A stretch of 64,000 nt of DNA from the NCBI RefSeq assembly GCF_000949425.1, contig NZ_CP010976.1, positions 5,580,001-5,644,000 of the forward strand, in the 5' to 3' direction. Positions 15,753 to 25,336 of this stretch are shown one piece after another (the stretch's first letter is position 1; every line of letters begins with the position of its first letter). The notes beneath the pieces were generated by a model. It worked only from the letters and a program-made list of their open reading frames with translations, had not been told where the DNA came from and ran no database searches. A program made the translations under genes and the position numbers. This DNA comes from Paenibacillus sp. IHBB 10380 (lineage in GTDB: Bacteria > Bacillota > Bacilli > Paenibacillales > Paenibacillaceae).

Positions 15753-17282
15753 TTATTGTGCTTTTACAAATTCAGCCGATTGTATACCAGCTTGGCGACC
15801 GAAGATAATGATCTCCGCAACAGAGTTGCCGCCGATCCGGTTTTGGCCGTGCAAGCCGCCAGTAAGCTCGCCTGCTGCAAACAAGCCAGGAATGGCTTCG
15901 CCATCTTTATTCAACACTTCTGTGTTCGTATTGATCTTCACGCCACCCATGGTGTAGTGAATCCCAGGGGCGATTTTAATTGCATAGTATGGTCCACTGG
16001 ACAAGTCGTTGTCCATTGCAGTTGTTCTGCCGAATTCGGCATCCTTTTTATCCTTCACCGCGTTGTTCCATGTATCCAGTGTGGTTTGGAGCTGATCTGC
16101 GGGAACACCTATTTCTTTGGCTAATGCCTCGATCGAATCCCCTTGAATGACAAAGCCCATTTTTTCATATTGTTGAATCGCTTTAGCGCGGGATTTTACG
16201 CCGGAATCAAATACAAGATAAGCCGATTTTTCAGGCAGTGTATTGATTGCAGCGGTGACATTGTCCCGAGTATCCAGTTCGTTTGCGAAACGTTTACCCT
16301 CACTGGAAACGAGGATCGCTCCTTCACCGCGAACCGCTTCCCCAATGAGGTAGGATTTCTCTTGCTGTACCGTTGGGTGAACTTGGATTTGATCCATATC
16401 GACCGTTACACCGCCGAGTTTTTCAATCATCTTGATGCCGTCACCGGTGCTGCCTTCTTGGTTTGTTGTCACAAGACCTTTCAGATCGGAGCGAACCTCG
16501 GCAATCATGTCCATATTGGAGCCGTAACCCCCGGCTGTAACAACGACAGCATCCGCTGCAATATTTTTCTCATCATTCTGGTCGAAGATAACTTTGACGC
16601 CACTTACTTTGCCGTCTTGTTCCGTAATTTCCATTACATTTGCGTTCACAAAAAGTGGGATTTCTTGTTCTTGTATGTTTTTCAGCAAACCGTTAACAAG
16701 GTATTGTCCTACCGCTGAGCCATCTTCAGGACGGTGTGTACGCTTTTCGCTCATACCGCCTGTAATCGTGATATTGTTCAACCGAATCCCAATGGAATCC
16801 AGCCAATCGATCGCACTCGCAGAATTGTCAACGAAGAAACGAAGCATCTCTTTGTCGTTTGTATCATGACCGCCTTTTAACGTCTCTTCATAAAATGAAT
16901 CATTGCTGTCGTTAATGCCTTGCTCTTTTTGGAACTTGGTTTCAGAAGCATTCATTCCTGAAGATGATTTTGTTGTATTTCCGCCGGCCATCGGCATTTT
17001 TTCAAAAATAACCGGGTTCATGCCTTTTTCTTTTGCCTCAAGTGCAGCAGACATAGCAGCACCACCTGCACCGACAATGATAATATCATATTTATCTTTG
17101 AGTTGATCGATTGGTGTATAGCCGACTTGAGACGCCCCCGAAACAGCTTCCGTTTCTTTGGTCTCTTCTTTTTTGTCATTGCCCTGACTCTGGTTTTGAT
17201 TCTGGTTCCCGTTGCCGCATCCCGCGATCGCGAGCATGAGAGAGAGAACGAGAATAAGCGTTGTTGCTACGTTCTTTTTCAT
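15753..17282 (-). CDS. Lipoprotein flavoprotein of the fumarate/urocanate reductase type
   Basis: A 509-residue exported lipoprotein with a signal peptide and lipobox LAIAGC (Cys22), then a low-complexity N/Q-rich linker. The FAD-binding_2 domain starts with DIIIVGAGGAAMSAALEA. Family catalytic features are IQVHPTV, EAVRGEGAILV, GIHYTMGGVKI and GQNRIGGNSVAE, which match flavocytochrome-c-type fumarate reductase active-site blocks. It should reduce an enoate outside the membrane. The linker contains EAVSGASQV, which resembles a flavinylation motif, but no FMN-binding domain is present, so the electron donor is unclear. GGAGGG precedes the ATG. Single gene with its own terminator. Confidence 0.85.
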   Translation of the reverse strand: MKKNVATTLILVLSLMLAIAGCGNGNQNQNQSQGNDKKEETKETEAVSGASQVGYTPIDQLKDKYDIIIVGAGGAAMSAALEAKEKGMNPVIFEKMPMAGGNTTKSSSGMNASETKFQKEQGINDSNDSFYEETLKGGHDTNDKEMLRFFVDNSASAIDWLDSIGIRLNNITITGGMSEKRTHRPEDGSAVGQYLVNGLLKNIQEQEIPLFVNANVMEITEQDGKVSGVKVIFDQNDEKNIAADAVVVTAGGYGSNMDMIAEVRSDLKGLVTTNQEGSTGDGIKMIEKLGGVTVDMDQIQVHPTVQQEKSYLIGEAVRGEGAILVSSEGKRFANELDTRDNVTAAINTLPEKSAYLVFDSGVKSRAKAIQQYEKMGFVIQGDSIEALAKEIGVPADQLQTTLDTWNNAVKDKKDAEFGRTTAMDNDLSSGPYYAIKIAPGIHYTMGGVKINTNTEVLNKDGEAIPGLFAAGELTGGLHGQNRIGGNSVAEIIIFGRQAGIQSAEFVKAQ

Positions 17283-17584
17283 GTTTGACCCTCCGCTTTT
17301 ATATGTCTGTTATCTAGATGAACGTAAAGAACCCAACAAAAAAGAAGGGAGTAACGGAGAAATTGAGAAGTGGAGGAGCGTGAGCTTCGCCTTTGTTCTC
17401 CGAACTTCAAATCTATCACGGTTACCTCCCCTGTCTGAATCGTTAGTCTTTTAGGTTCACTTCATTGTAATACACCATCGGTCCTATATATAGTGATATA
17501 TTTCACAATGTTTTGGTTTTCGTCTGTAATCATGCATCAGGCGGGAGGGCTAGATGGCTGATTGCAAGGTCTAAAGTCTGTAGG
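17283..17584. other. Intergenic region
   Basis: Upstream region of the flavoprotein gene. No RNA gene or clear operator was seen, apart from a few T- and A-rich stretches that could hold its promoter. Confidence 0.4.
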
Positions 17585-17991
17585 TAGCTCTAACTTTAAG
17601 GACGCTAAAGGTCATTGGGCAGTAGATGCAATTGCTACATTAAAAGCAAGTGGTATTATTAATGGTTACTCAAAGGGTCTTTCAAGCCGAATCAAAGCAT
17701 CCCTAAAGCGGAATTTTGGCTATGTTTTCAAAAGTAATTAACACGACTTCACCTTCAAACCCGACTAAGTTCAATGATGTTTTGGGTAGATGGGCAGAGG
17801 ATGCGCTTAACGGATTATCTGATAGCGATATTGTAAAAGGGCGGGTGAAGGGATCATTCAAGCCTAACGCTAGAGCTACAAGGTCAGAGTCGTTACTCAT
17901 GATCCTGCGCATGCTAAACGTCAGTCTTGGTCTTTTACTAGACATAGTAGTTTCATATTACATGAATAAGGTAGGTACTGATAATACATAA
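17585..17991 (+). pseudogene. SLH-domain surface-protein remnant
   Basis: Two S-layer homology motifs are readable but broken. The first is FKDAKGHWAVDAIATLKASG then IINGYSKG, which ends in a stop near 17740. The second, in another frame, is FNDVLGRWAEDALNGLSDSD then FKPNARATRSESLLMILRML. There is no start, signal peptide or ribosome site. The sequence after it (18044-18065) resembles 63412-63433 behind the intact SLH protein, so it is a decayed relative of that gene's 3' end. Confidence 0.75.
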
Positions 17992-18105
17992 TTTACCGTA
18001 TTTCTGTCATCCAATATAATTTCAAAAATCCTTTGTTAATATAACATACAACACATGTGGAGTGCTGTGTGTTGCTGGTTAGAGGGTAGTGACTAGGACC
18101 ACATC

Positions 18106-18140
18106 AGAACAGCCCGATCATTTGGTGACCGGGCTGTTCT
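18106..18140. terminator. Hairpin between SLH remnant and serine hydrolase 1
   Basis: AGAACAGCCCG pairs with CGGGCTGTTCT around a short loop. A near-copy (GAAGCCCGATCATTTGG…) stands behind the second hydrolase at about 20393-20425. Confidence 0.7.
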
Positions 18141-18205
18141 GATTTTGCAACCAGACTGTGACTATACCAGTGTAAACTAGGGTAAGAATCTTATATGCTA
18201 CAAGT

Positions 18206-20257
18206 CTATTTATTCTTCAAATTAATTTTGAATGCATCCCCCTCATTGCCACCAAAAACGATCATCCCACCTTCAGGTAGTACTACCGAATGATTGCTCG
18301 TTGCCTTTGAAAAGTTCACAACCATTCCATTCGCGTCATAAACGGCAAATCCCCCACTTACCGGAGTCTCAACGTTCATGACTCGATTGGCTGATTTTCC
18401 ATCAATCTTATACCATACAGCCTGACCATTGGATGGTATGGTGCTAATCGAGGAGTTCCCTTCATAAATGGGTTGAATCGCATCTTCACTTATATAGGAT
18501 TCTCCATCGATCATTAATTGCTCTGTATGGTCCATGTTATAGAAATTCAAATCAAAAGCATCTCTTCCGCTAAAAATAGGAATATCAAATACATTTACTG
18601 CTTTATTCTTATCAACAATTTGAGTGCCGGATGCGTATCCATGGTTGACATCAACGGATAAATTTAAGGCCAAAGACGCCTTAATCATATACTTGAATGA
18701 AGTTATCTTTTCATCCAAAGCGTAGTAATTTTTTCCATTTCTTTGTTCCCATACCGTTTGAGTTGACTGATTTAGAGGATTGGAATCTAACTTTTGATAC
18801 TCATACGTTACCATAACCGTTTGACCTAATCCCGGAAAATTCAAATAATTGCTAAGTTTTAAATAGGTTTTTCCATTCTTCGGTTGGTCAAAGCTTATGG
18901 TTACATCCCCATCGTTGTTTTTGAATTGTCCTTTGCCTATATATACATATTTTTGAGGCGGTATCAATCCGCTTAGAGCGGGTAAATCAATCTCTCCGTT
19001 CTTGAACTCCAGATTTACCGTTTTACCTACGTTACCGTATAATCCAGAGTAAGCAAGCAAATCCGACGGCATATCCACTTTCAATGGAGGTTCAAATGTT
19101 TTTTCAGGCAGGAGCTCTTTAATGATGCCTTTGACTCTTATATATTCCAATAAAACATTGGATGCAAAAATACCATTGTAGATAGATTTCCCTCCAGATG
19201 AAAGTATAGCTATAGAAATATCATGTTCGGGTAGGGTAGTCAAAACAGCGTGATACAGTTGCGTATCTCCACCTTTGGATAAAGCGGTTATTCCGTAATC
19301 ACTAAACGGTGCTAAACGAACGGCATCCCAACCAAGACCATAATTAATGCTGTTTGTCTCTTCAGAAACCCACACTCCCTTTCTATACTCATGACTTTGC
19401 ATAGCCTTTGCTGACTTCTCAGATAAAATATCCGTTCGATTTCCGATTAATACTTCAGAGAACTCAACTAATTCTTCGGCCGTGGAGTAGAGGCCTCCTG
19501 ACCCAATGAGATTGACATTCTCAACGGGTAAAGCCTGATCTATCGCAGGAAAATAAGTTTTTGCGAGCTTGTCTCTATCAAATGAATCACGTGGTGTTTT
19601 AGTAGAGCTTAAATGAAGAGGCTTGCTAATAAAGGTTTCAATGAATTCGCTGTAACTTAACCCGCTTACTCGTTCGATCAAGATTTCAAGCAGTTGAAAA
19701 CCATCGTTACAATATACCGAGGATTCGCCTGGGTTTGACTTTAACCTTTCTGATTGTAGTTTGACCAATAATTCATCATGATTTTTCGTATCATTGTCAT
19801 CGAGCAAAAAGCTATTCTCGTAGTGACTACCATAAAGTCCTGAAGAATGATTCATCAACATGCGCGGTGTAATCTTTGTGTATCGTTCATCTGCCATTTT
19901 AAAGTCCTTGATATACGTGGTTAGTGGTTTATCAATATCAATTTTATTAGAATCAGCTAGCATCATCGCTGCAGCAGTTACATACACTTTACTTACCGAG
20001 CCTATTCCAAACATCGTGTCTTTGGTTATCGGATTCTTGGTCGCTTTATCGTATACACCAGCGCTACCCGATAAAACAATGGATCCATGGTCCATAATTG
20101 CATACTGCAATCCACTTACACCATAATCGGACACGATCTTCGAAGCCAGCCCCTGTGCCTTTTCTTTTACAGTATCAGGATTCGTTTGAGCAAAAGCAGA
20201 TGTGACCGGTATTGCAATAAGCATAGTGGTCATTAATATAGAAACCATCTTCTTCAT
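18206..20257 (-). CDS. Secreted class-C beta-lactamase-fold serine hydrolase 1
   Basis: A 683-residue secreted protein with a signal peptide (cleavage near AFA-QT at 23/24). The beta-lactamase/PBP4*-like domain spans about residues 30-375, with SVSK (Ser87, Lys90), YCN (182-184) and KGG (328-330) as the three catalytic motifs. The C-terminal ~300 residues are beta-rich extensions of unknown function. Known relatives are D-aminopeptidases, esterases and carboxypeptidases, so true beta-lactamase activity should not be assumed. GAGGAGGAA precedes the ATG. It is the downstream member of a tandem pair and lies behind an AgrC/AgrA-like system on the same strand. Confidence 0.88.
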   Translation of the reverse strand: MKKMVSILMTTMLIAIPVTSAFAQTNPDTVKEKAQGLASKIVSDYGVSGLQYAIMDHGSIVLSGSAGVYDKATKNPITKDTMFGIGSVSKVYVTAAAMMLADSNKIDIDKPLTTYIKDFKMADERYTKITPRMLMNHSSGLYGSHYENSFLLDDNDTKNHDELLVKLQSERLKSNPGESSVYCNDGFQLLEILIERVSGLSYSEFIETFISKPLHLSSTKTPRDSFDRDKLAKTYFPAIDQALPVENVNLIGSGGLYSTAEELVEFSEVLIGNRTDILSEKSAKAMQSHEYRKGVWVSEETNSINYGLGWDAVRLAPFSDYGITALSKGGDTQLYHAVLTTLPEHDISIAILSSGGKSIYNGIFASNVLLEYIRVKGIIKELLPEKTFEPPLKVDMPSDLLAYSGLYGNVGKTVNLEFKNGEIDLPALSGLIPPQKYVYIGKGQFKNNDGDVTISFDQPKNGKTYLKLSNYLNFPGLGQTVMVTYEYQKLDSNPLNQSTQTVWEQRNGKNYYALDEKITSFKYMIKASLALNLSVDVNHGYASGTQIVDKNKAVNVFDIPIFSGRDAFDLNFYNMDHTEQLMIDGESYISEDAIQPIYEGNSSISTIPSNGQAVWYKIDGKSANRVMNVETPVSGGFAVYDANGMVVNFSKATSNHSVVLPEGGMIVFGGNEGDAFKINLKNK

Positions 20258-20361
20258 TATTTGTTCCTCCTCGTATTCTATCTAGACTTTACTTGCTGAA
20301 TTCAGCATACAAGGAAGAGGGCTGTTATATTAAAAAATCACCCTGAAACGAAAAAAACAAT

Positions 20362-20425
20362 CCCTAAACAACATGTTGTCTAGGGATTAATCAGAAGCCC
20401 GATCATTTGGTGATCGGGCTCTTCT
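20362..20425 (-). terminator. Tandem hairpins between the two hydrolase genes
   Basis: In the minus direction a GAGCCCGATC hairpin is followed by an AATCCCTA/TAGGGATT hairpin with the palindrome ACAACATGTTGT and then a U-run. The second hairpin is repeated at 22606-22637, so the intergenic unit was duplicated with the gene. Confidence 0.75.
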
Positions 20426-20451
20426 CGATAAGAATCTTATGTGCTACAAGT

Positions 20452-22506
20452 CTATTTATTCTTCAAATTAATTTTAAATGCATCCCCTTTATTACCACCA
20501 AAAACGATCATCCCACCTTCAGGTAGTACTACCGAATGATTGCTCGTTGCCTTTGAGAAGTTCACAACCGTTCCATTCGCATTATAAACGGCAAATCCTC
20601 CACTAACCGGAGCCTCAACGGTCATGACTCGATTGGCTGATTCTTCATCAATCTTATACCATACAGCCTGACCATTCGATGGTATGGTGCTAATCGAGGA
20701 GTTCCCTTCATAAATGGGTTGAATAGCATCTTCCCTGATATAGGATTGTCCATCGATCATTAAATGCTCTGTATGGTCCACGTTATAGAAATTCAAATCA
20801 AAAGTATCTCTTCCGTTCAAAATAGGAATATCAAATACATTTACTGCTTTATTCTTATCAACAATTTTAGTGCCGGATGCGTATCCATGGTTGATATCAA
20901 CGGATATATTTTTGGCCAAAAGCGGTTTGAGCAGATACATCATTGAAGTTATCTTTTCATCCAAAGCGTAGTAGTTTTTTCCATTTCTATGTTCCCATAC
21001 CGTTTTAGTTGACTGATCTAGAGGATTGGAATCTAACTTTTGATATTCATAGGTTACCGTAACCGTTTGACCTAATCCTGGAGTATTTATATAAGTGTTA
21101 AGTTTTAAATAGGTTTTTCCATTCTTCGGTTGGTCAAAGCTTATGGTTACATTCCCATCGTTGTTTTTGAATTGTCCATTGCCCGTATATACATATTTTT
21201 GAGGCGGTAGCAATCCATTTCCTAGCTCGGGTAAATCAATCTCTCCGTTCTTTATCTCCAGATTTACCGTTTTACCTACGGTACCGTATAATCCAGAGTA
21301 AGCAAGCAAATCGGATGGCATGTCCACTTTCAATGGAGGTTCAAATGTTTTGTCAGGTAGGATCTCTTTAATGATGCCTTTGGCTTTTGTATATTCTAAT
21401 AAAATATTAGATGCAAATATACTAGTGTAGGTACCACTCCCTCCAGATGAAAGCACAGCTATAGAAATATCATGTTCAGGTAGGGTAGTCAAAGCAGCGT
21501 GATACATATACGTATCTCCACCTTTAAATAATGCGGTTATTCCGTAATCATTAAACGGCGCTAAACGGACGGCATCCCAACCAAGACCATAATTAATGGT
21601 GTTTGTCTCTTCAGAAACCCATACTCCCTTTCTATACTCATGGCTTTGCATAGCCTTTGCTGACTTCTCAGATAAAATATCCGTTCGATTCCCGATTAAT
21701 ACTTCAGCGAACTTAACGACTTCTTCGGCCGTGGAGTAGATGCCTCCTGTCCCAATGAGATTGGCATTCTCAACGGGTAAAGCCTGATCCATCCCAGGAA
21801 AATAAGTTTTTGTGAGCCTGTCTCTATCAAATGAATCACGTGGTGTTTTGGTAGAGGTTAAATGAAGAGGCTTGCTAATATAGGTTTCAAGGAATTCACT
21901 GTAACTTAAACCGCTCACTCGTTCAATCAAGATTTCAAGCAACTGAAAACCATTATTACAATATACCGAAGATTCGCCGGGGTTTGACTTTAAGCGTTCT
22001 GATTGTAATTTGCCCAATAATTCATCATGATTTTTCGTATCATTATCATCAAACAAAAAACTATTCCCATAGTGACTACCGTAAATTCCTGAAGAATGAT
22101 TCATCAACATGCGTGGCGTAATCTCTTTATATCGTTCATCTGCCATTTTAAAGTCCTTGATATACGTGGTTAGTGGTTTATCAATATCAATTTTATTAGA
22201 AGCAGCTAGCATCATCGTTGCAGCAGACACATAGGTTTTACTTACCGAGCCTATTCCAAACATCGTGTCTTTGGTTATCGGATTCTTGGTCGCTTTATCG
22301 TATACACCAGCGCTATCGGATAAAACAATGGATCCATGATCCATAATCGCATACTGCAATCCACTTACACCATAATCGGACACGATCTTCGAAGCCAGCT
22401 CCTGTGCCTTTTCTTGTACAGTATCGTTATTCGTTTGAGCAAAAGCAGGGGTGACCGGTATTGCAATAAGCATAGCGGTCATTAATACAGAAACCATCTT
22501 CTTCAT
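20452..22506 (-). CDS. Secreted class-C beta-lactamase-fold serine hydrolase 2
   Basis: A 684-residue close paralogue of the preceding gene, co-linear over the whole length, with the same signal peptide, SVSK, YCN and KGG motifs and C-terminal extension. Differences are scattered single residues, plus one extra residue near the middle (ELGNGLLPP against ALSGLIPP). The 5' and 3' flanks are also similar, pointing to a fairly recent tandem duplication. GAGGAGGAA-type sites are conserved. It is likely in the same regulatory unit as the two-component genes upstream, though terminators lie between. Confidence 0.88.
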   Translation of the reverse strand: MKKMVSVLMTAMLIAIPVTPAFAQTNNDTVQEKAQELASKIVSDYGVSGLQYAIMDHGSIVLSDSAGVYDKATKNPITKDTMFGIGSVSKTYVSAATMMLAASNKIDIDKPLTTYIKDFKMADERYKEITPRMLMNHSSGIYGSHYGNSFLFDDNDTKNHDELLGKLQSERLKSNPGESSVYCNNGFQLLEILIERVSGLSYSEFLETYISKPLHLTSTKTPRDSFDRDRLTKTYFPGMDQALPVENANLIGTGGIYSTAEEVVKFAEVLIGNRTDILSEKSAKAMQSHEYRKGVWVSEETNTINYGLGWDAVRLAPFNDYGITALFKGGDTYMYHAALTTLPEHDISIAVLSSGGSGTYTSIFASNILLEYTKAKGIIKEILPDKTFEPPLKVDMPSDLLAYSGLYGTVGKTVNLEIKNGEIDLPELGNGLLPPQKYVYTGNGQFKNNDGNVTISFDQPKNGKTYLKLNTYINTPGLGQTVTVTYEYQKLDSNPLDQSTKTVWEHRNGKNYYALDEKITSMMYLLKPLLAKNISVDINHGYASGTKIVDKNKAVNVFDIPILNGRDTFDLNFYNVDHTEHLMIDGQSYIREDAIQPIYEGNSSISTIPSNGQAVWYKIDEESANRVMTVEAPVSGGFAVYNANGTVVNFSKATSNHSVVLPEGGMIVFGGNKGDAFKINLKNK

Positions 22507-22605
22507 TATTCATTCCTCCTCGTAATTCTTTCTAGATTGTACTTGCTGAATTCATCATATAAGGAAGAAGGCTGTTATATTAAAAAGCACCCTGAAACGA
22601 AAAAA

Positions 22606-22637
22606 ACAATCCCTAAACAACATGTTGTCTAAGGATT
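22606..22637 (-). terminator. Terminator after the AgrC-like kinase
   Basis: AATCCCTA…TAAGGATT with ACAACATGTTGT at the centre, followed by a run of seven U residues in the minus direction. Near-copy of the hairpin at 20362-20391. Confidence 0.7.
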
Positions 22638-22643
22638 GTTCGT

Positions 22644-23915
22644 TTAAAATGGCAGTAGGACCATATTATTAAATTCGTTATGTTTCGTTTCAATGGTCAT
22701 ATGACCACCGTACTTGTCGCAGATTCTAGCTATGTTTGTTAATCCAATACCATGAAATTCCGGGTTTGGTTTGTGGCTATGTAAGTGGGCAACTTCATTC
22801 TCCATATGATTCAAGATGTGAATGAGAAGGGTAGACTCGGTAGAATGTATTTTGATAAGAATGTACCTATCTTCTGCGATTTTTAACTTTTTAGAAGCTT
22901 CTATTGCGTTATCTAGCATATTTCCAATGACAACACATAAGTCATAACGGTCAATATGGATTTCTTCTGAACATAAGTTAAGCTTTGTATCTATTCTTAT
23001 GCCATTGGCTTGTCCAATATTAAGCGTATTTGTGACAAGGGCATCTATAACCAGATTCCCCGTATTCACCCGTTGATAGGCTCCTTCGACTTTATTTAAT
23101 GTAGTCTTAATATGTTCCAGGGCTGCTGCTAACTCATTTCGCTTAATACACTCTTCGATATACAAAAACTGTTGATTCGTATCGTGAATGATTCTTTTAA
23201 TCGATTTGAAGCTGTGAACGACTTTTTCGTAATTCGCATCTTGATAGTCCATCTGATGTTGCAGCTGAGTATTCTTATGCATGAATTGAAATTTATCAAT
23301 GATATTATCAAAAAGAAAGACAATCATAACGTTTAAGAAAAGAAATCCAATGACTGTAATGAAAGAATAGACGTTCTTATAAGTTAGAATATCCAGTTGG
23401 TATATACTTACGATAGGAATAACCAAAAATAAAACGTGGTAACGATAATGCAAAGAGAAACTTCGGCGTTTTGCAAGTAGTCGTATGATCTGAATGACAG
23501 CAAACATGATCATGTTACTGAGTAAAATAGCTTTCGTGTAGGCGATTTGATCTTGTTCATTTCCAGGGTCAAAGCTAAAGTCAACGGAATCTAGGGTATA
23601 AAAAAGATAAAGGGATATAAAATGAGAGAGAGACATTAAAACACAGTAAAGTATAGAAAAAGTGAACTTGGTTTTAAATTCTACTTTATAAGATTGCGCA
23701 AAACTAAATATCACAAGCAAAGATAGAATCGAAGATAAAATAAGAGAGACAGGAATAACTAGATATAGGTAATCGAGCAACCCAAAGATAATGAAGTAAA
23801 TGAATCGGTTTTGCTTTTTAACTGATTTATCAAAAACCGAGTTGAAGAAAAAATTAACTTGAACACCCATCACAAGTACAATGCTAAAGACAATAAGAAA
23901 ATGATTTGGAATCAT
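22644..23915 (-). CDS. AgrC-like sensor histidine kinase (GHKL)
   Basis: A 423-residue protein with about six N-terminal membrane spans (1-205). A helical region follows with the phospho-acceptor in KRIIHDTNQQFLYIEECIKR, then a GHKL ATPase domain (GNMLDNAIEASKKL, FHGIGLTNIARICDKYGGHM). This is the layout of AgrC, the receptor for peptide pheromones. Its start is directly at the stop of the LytTR regulator, so the two are translationally linked. No agrB or agrD-like gene was seen in the window, so the ligand is unknown. Confidence 0.85.
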   Translation of the reverse strand: MIPNHFLIVFSIVLVMGVQVNFFFNSVFDKSVKKQNRFIYFIIFGLLDYLYLVIPVSLILSSILSLLVIFSFAQSYKVEFKTKFTFSILYCVLMSLSHFISLYLFYTLDSVDFSFDPGNEQDQIAYTKAILLSNMIMFAVIQIIRLLAKRRSFSLHYRYHVLFLVIPIVSIYQLDILTYKNVYSFITVIGFLFLNVMIVFLFDNIIDKFQFMHKNTQLQHQMDYQDANYEKVVHSFKSIKRIIHDTNQQFLYIEECIKRNELAAALEHIKTTLNKVEGAYQRVNTGNLVIDALVTNTLNIGQANGIRIDTKLNLCSEEIHIDRYDLCVVIGNMLDNAIEASKKLKIAEDRYILIKIHSTESTLLIHILNHMENEVAHLHSHKPNPEFHGIGLTNIARICDKYGGHMTIETKHNEFNNMVLLPF

Positions 23916-23916
23916 A

Positions 23917-24657
23917 TCAATCGACCTTCATAATCATAAATTTGGTGTAAACATCTTTAACCTCTTTAATTTTAGAACGGCCTATGGGTAATTCCAACCC
24001 ATTGGACATTAGAACAACTCCGCTAGCAAACTTCCTCACATGAAGCAGGTTAATAATAATGGAACGATGGATTTGCAAGAAGTTACAATCTTTTAAGGCC
24101 AAAGCATAATCTGAAATGATGCCTTTGCTTTCATAGGTTTGATTAGCAGTAATAAAATGTAGTTTGCTTTTCATAGTTAGGCTTTTGGCAGCTTCAATAC
24201 TAATGAGATCATCATATTTTATAACGATTTCCTCATAGGCTGATTTGATGACCATAAACTTTTTATCAAGCGCTTGAAAGTATTGGCATAGCTTTATGAT
24301 TTTCTCCTCCAAGATCGAGGGGGCAATGGGTTTTATTAAATACTGGAATGTCATGACGTCAAAACTTTCCACCATATATTTAGGGTAGCTTGTCAGAAAA
24401 ATAATTTGTTCATCCAGGTTATTTAACCCTCTTATTGTTCGGGCTGTTTGAATTCCGTTTATCCCACTCATTTCAATATCCAAAATCAGAATATGGAATG
24501 GAGTTTCATGACGCTCATAATAGGATACCAACTGCTCTCCCGAGCCGAATAATTCGATTTCAAATTCTATATTTGTCTTTATCGACAAAGTAATGAGGAT
24601 GCTTTTAACAAGCTCTCTTTGTTTCTCCTCATCATCGCAAATAGCCACTCTATACAT
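23917..24657 (-). CDS. AgrA-like LytTR response regulator
   Basis: A 246-residue regulator with a receiver domain (C7-D-D9, phospho-acceptor D60 in ILILDIEMSG, K near 109) and a C-terminal LytTR DNA-binding domain (IVIKYDDLISIEAAKS…FLQIHRSIIINLLHV…LPIGRSKIKEVK). ATG at 24657 follows GAGGGG at 10 bp; an upstream ATG at 24675 overlaps that site. LytTR proteins bind paired 9-bp direct repeats; likely targets nearby are the hydrolase genes or the small secreted protein at 25337, but I could not find convincing repeats. Confidence 0.85.
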   Translation of the reverse strand: MYRVAICDDEEKQRELVKSILITLSIKTNIEFEIELFGSGEQLVSYYERHETPFHILILDIEMSGINGIQTARTIRGLNNLDEQIIFLTSYPKYMVESFDVMTFQYLIKPIAPSILEEKIIKLCQYFQALDKKFMVIKSAYEEIVIKYDDLISIEAAKSLTMKSKLHFITANQTYESKGIISDYALALKDCNFLQIHRSIIINLLHVRKFASGVVLMSNGLELPIGRSKIKEVKDVYTKFMIMKVD

Positions 24658-24840
24658 AAATGATATACCCCTCATCCATTCCCTTTATTCTAAAACTCTA
24701 TATAAGCATGATACAACCTTTTGACTTTATATAGATAACTTTTGGATGAAATGCAAATTTGAATCCCTCAAAATCACTTCTTATGTGATGAAATGCCTTT
24801 TCAGAGATGAAACCTAATCTAGAAAGCATGATCAGGGTCT

Positions 24841-25030
24841 CTAACTTGAATTTTTTTCTTCCAGTCTCTGTATTGTTGTTTCGCTTGGAATAACATTTGA
24901 TTTGCTAGAGTTGCAGGTTTGGTGAGAATAAACCAAATTCCATAAATAATCACTATACAAATACAACCAAGGAATTACATGATCAATGGCCGGTCTCATC
25001 AATGATTTTATTTCCACAATGAAAACAACT
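24841..25030 (-). pseudogene. HNH endonuclease remnant
   Basis: The minus strand encodes a C-F-H-C-G-N-K zinc-finger half, then in a shifted frame IDHVIPWLYLYSDYLWNLVY, then HQTCNSSKSNVIPSE and a stop. This is the classical HNH nuclease core (DH…IPW…WNLV…C…CN). One frameshift separates the CxxC part from the catalytic His, and the N-terminal part is missing. Confidence 0.75.
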
Positions 25031-25336
25031 AAGAAAGGTGGGGGATTACAGAATGGATTACCTATTGGGGTACAATGGAAATGAGGTTTAACGAAAGTCA
25101 GATTTACCAGATTGAGAGTAATGCTAACATTTTACGTGTTTTAGAGCGTACATTACCTATCAACCAGAATTAAAGCTAGCAGCGTATTAAATCCGATCAA
25201 GACGGTAAAAGTACTGCAACATAGAACTGTTTCCAGTTTTATTCACAATATTTACTTTTTTTGTATTTTTATGAAAATATTAATATGTTATAGTTATCTA
25301 GTAATTAAAAATAATGTAAAAAGAGGGAGATTTGAA
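25031..25336. other. Promoter region of the small secreted protein
   Basis: A weakly coding-looking stretch (25053-25172) carries no start. AT-rich sequence with a TATAGT at 25289-25294 may hold the promoter of the gene at 25337. Confidence 0.35.

Noticed and set aside
18206..22506. Calling the two serine hydrolases beta-lactamases
   Set aside because: The fold and SxxK/YxN/KGG motifs are shared by many peptidases and esterases; large C-terminal extensions make antibiotic hydrolysis unlikely to be the main role.
25053..25172. Plus-strand coding remnant (WITYWGTMEMRFNES…)
   Set aside because: Open and protein-like, but without start, ribosome site or recognisable family; mentioned only in the intergenic note.
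24676..25336. LytTR (AgrA-type) direct repeats before the small secreted protein
   Set aside because: CAGTTT-like pieces occur near 25230, but no pair of 9-bp repeats at the proper spacing is convincing.
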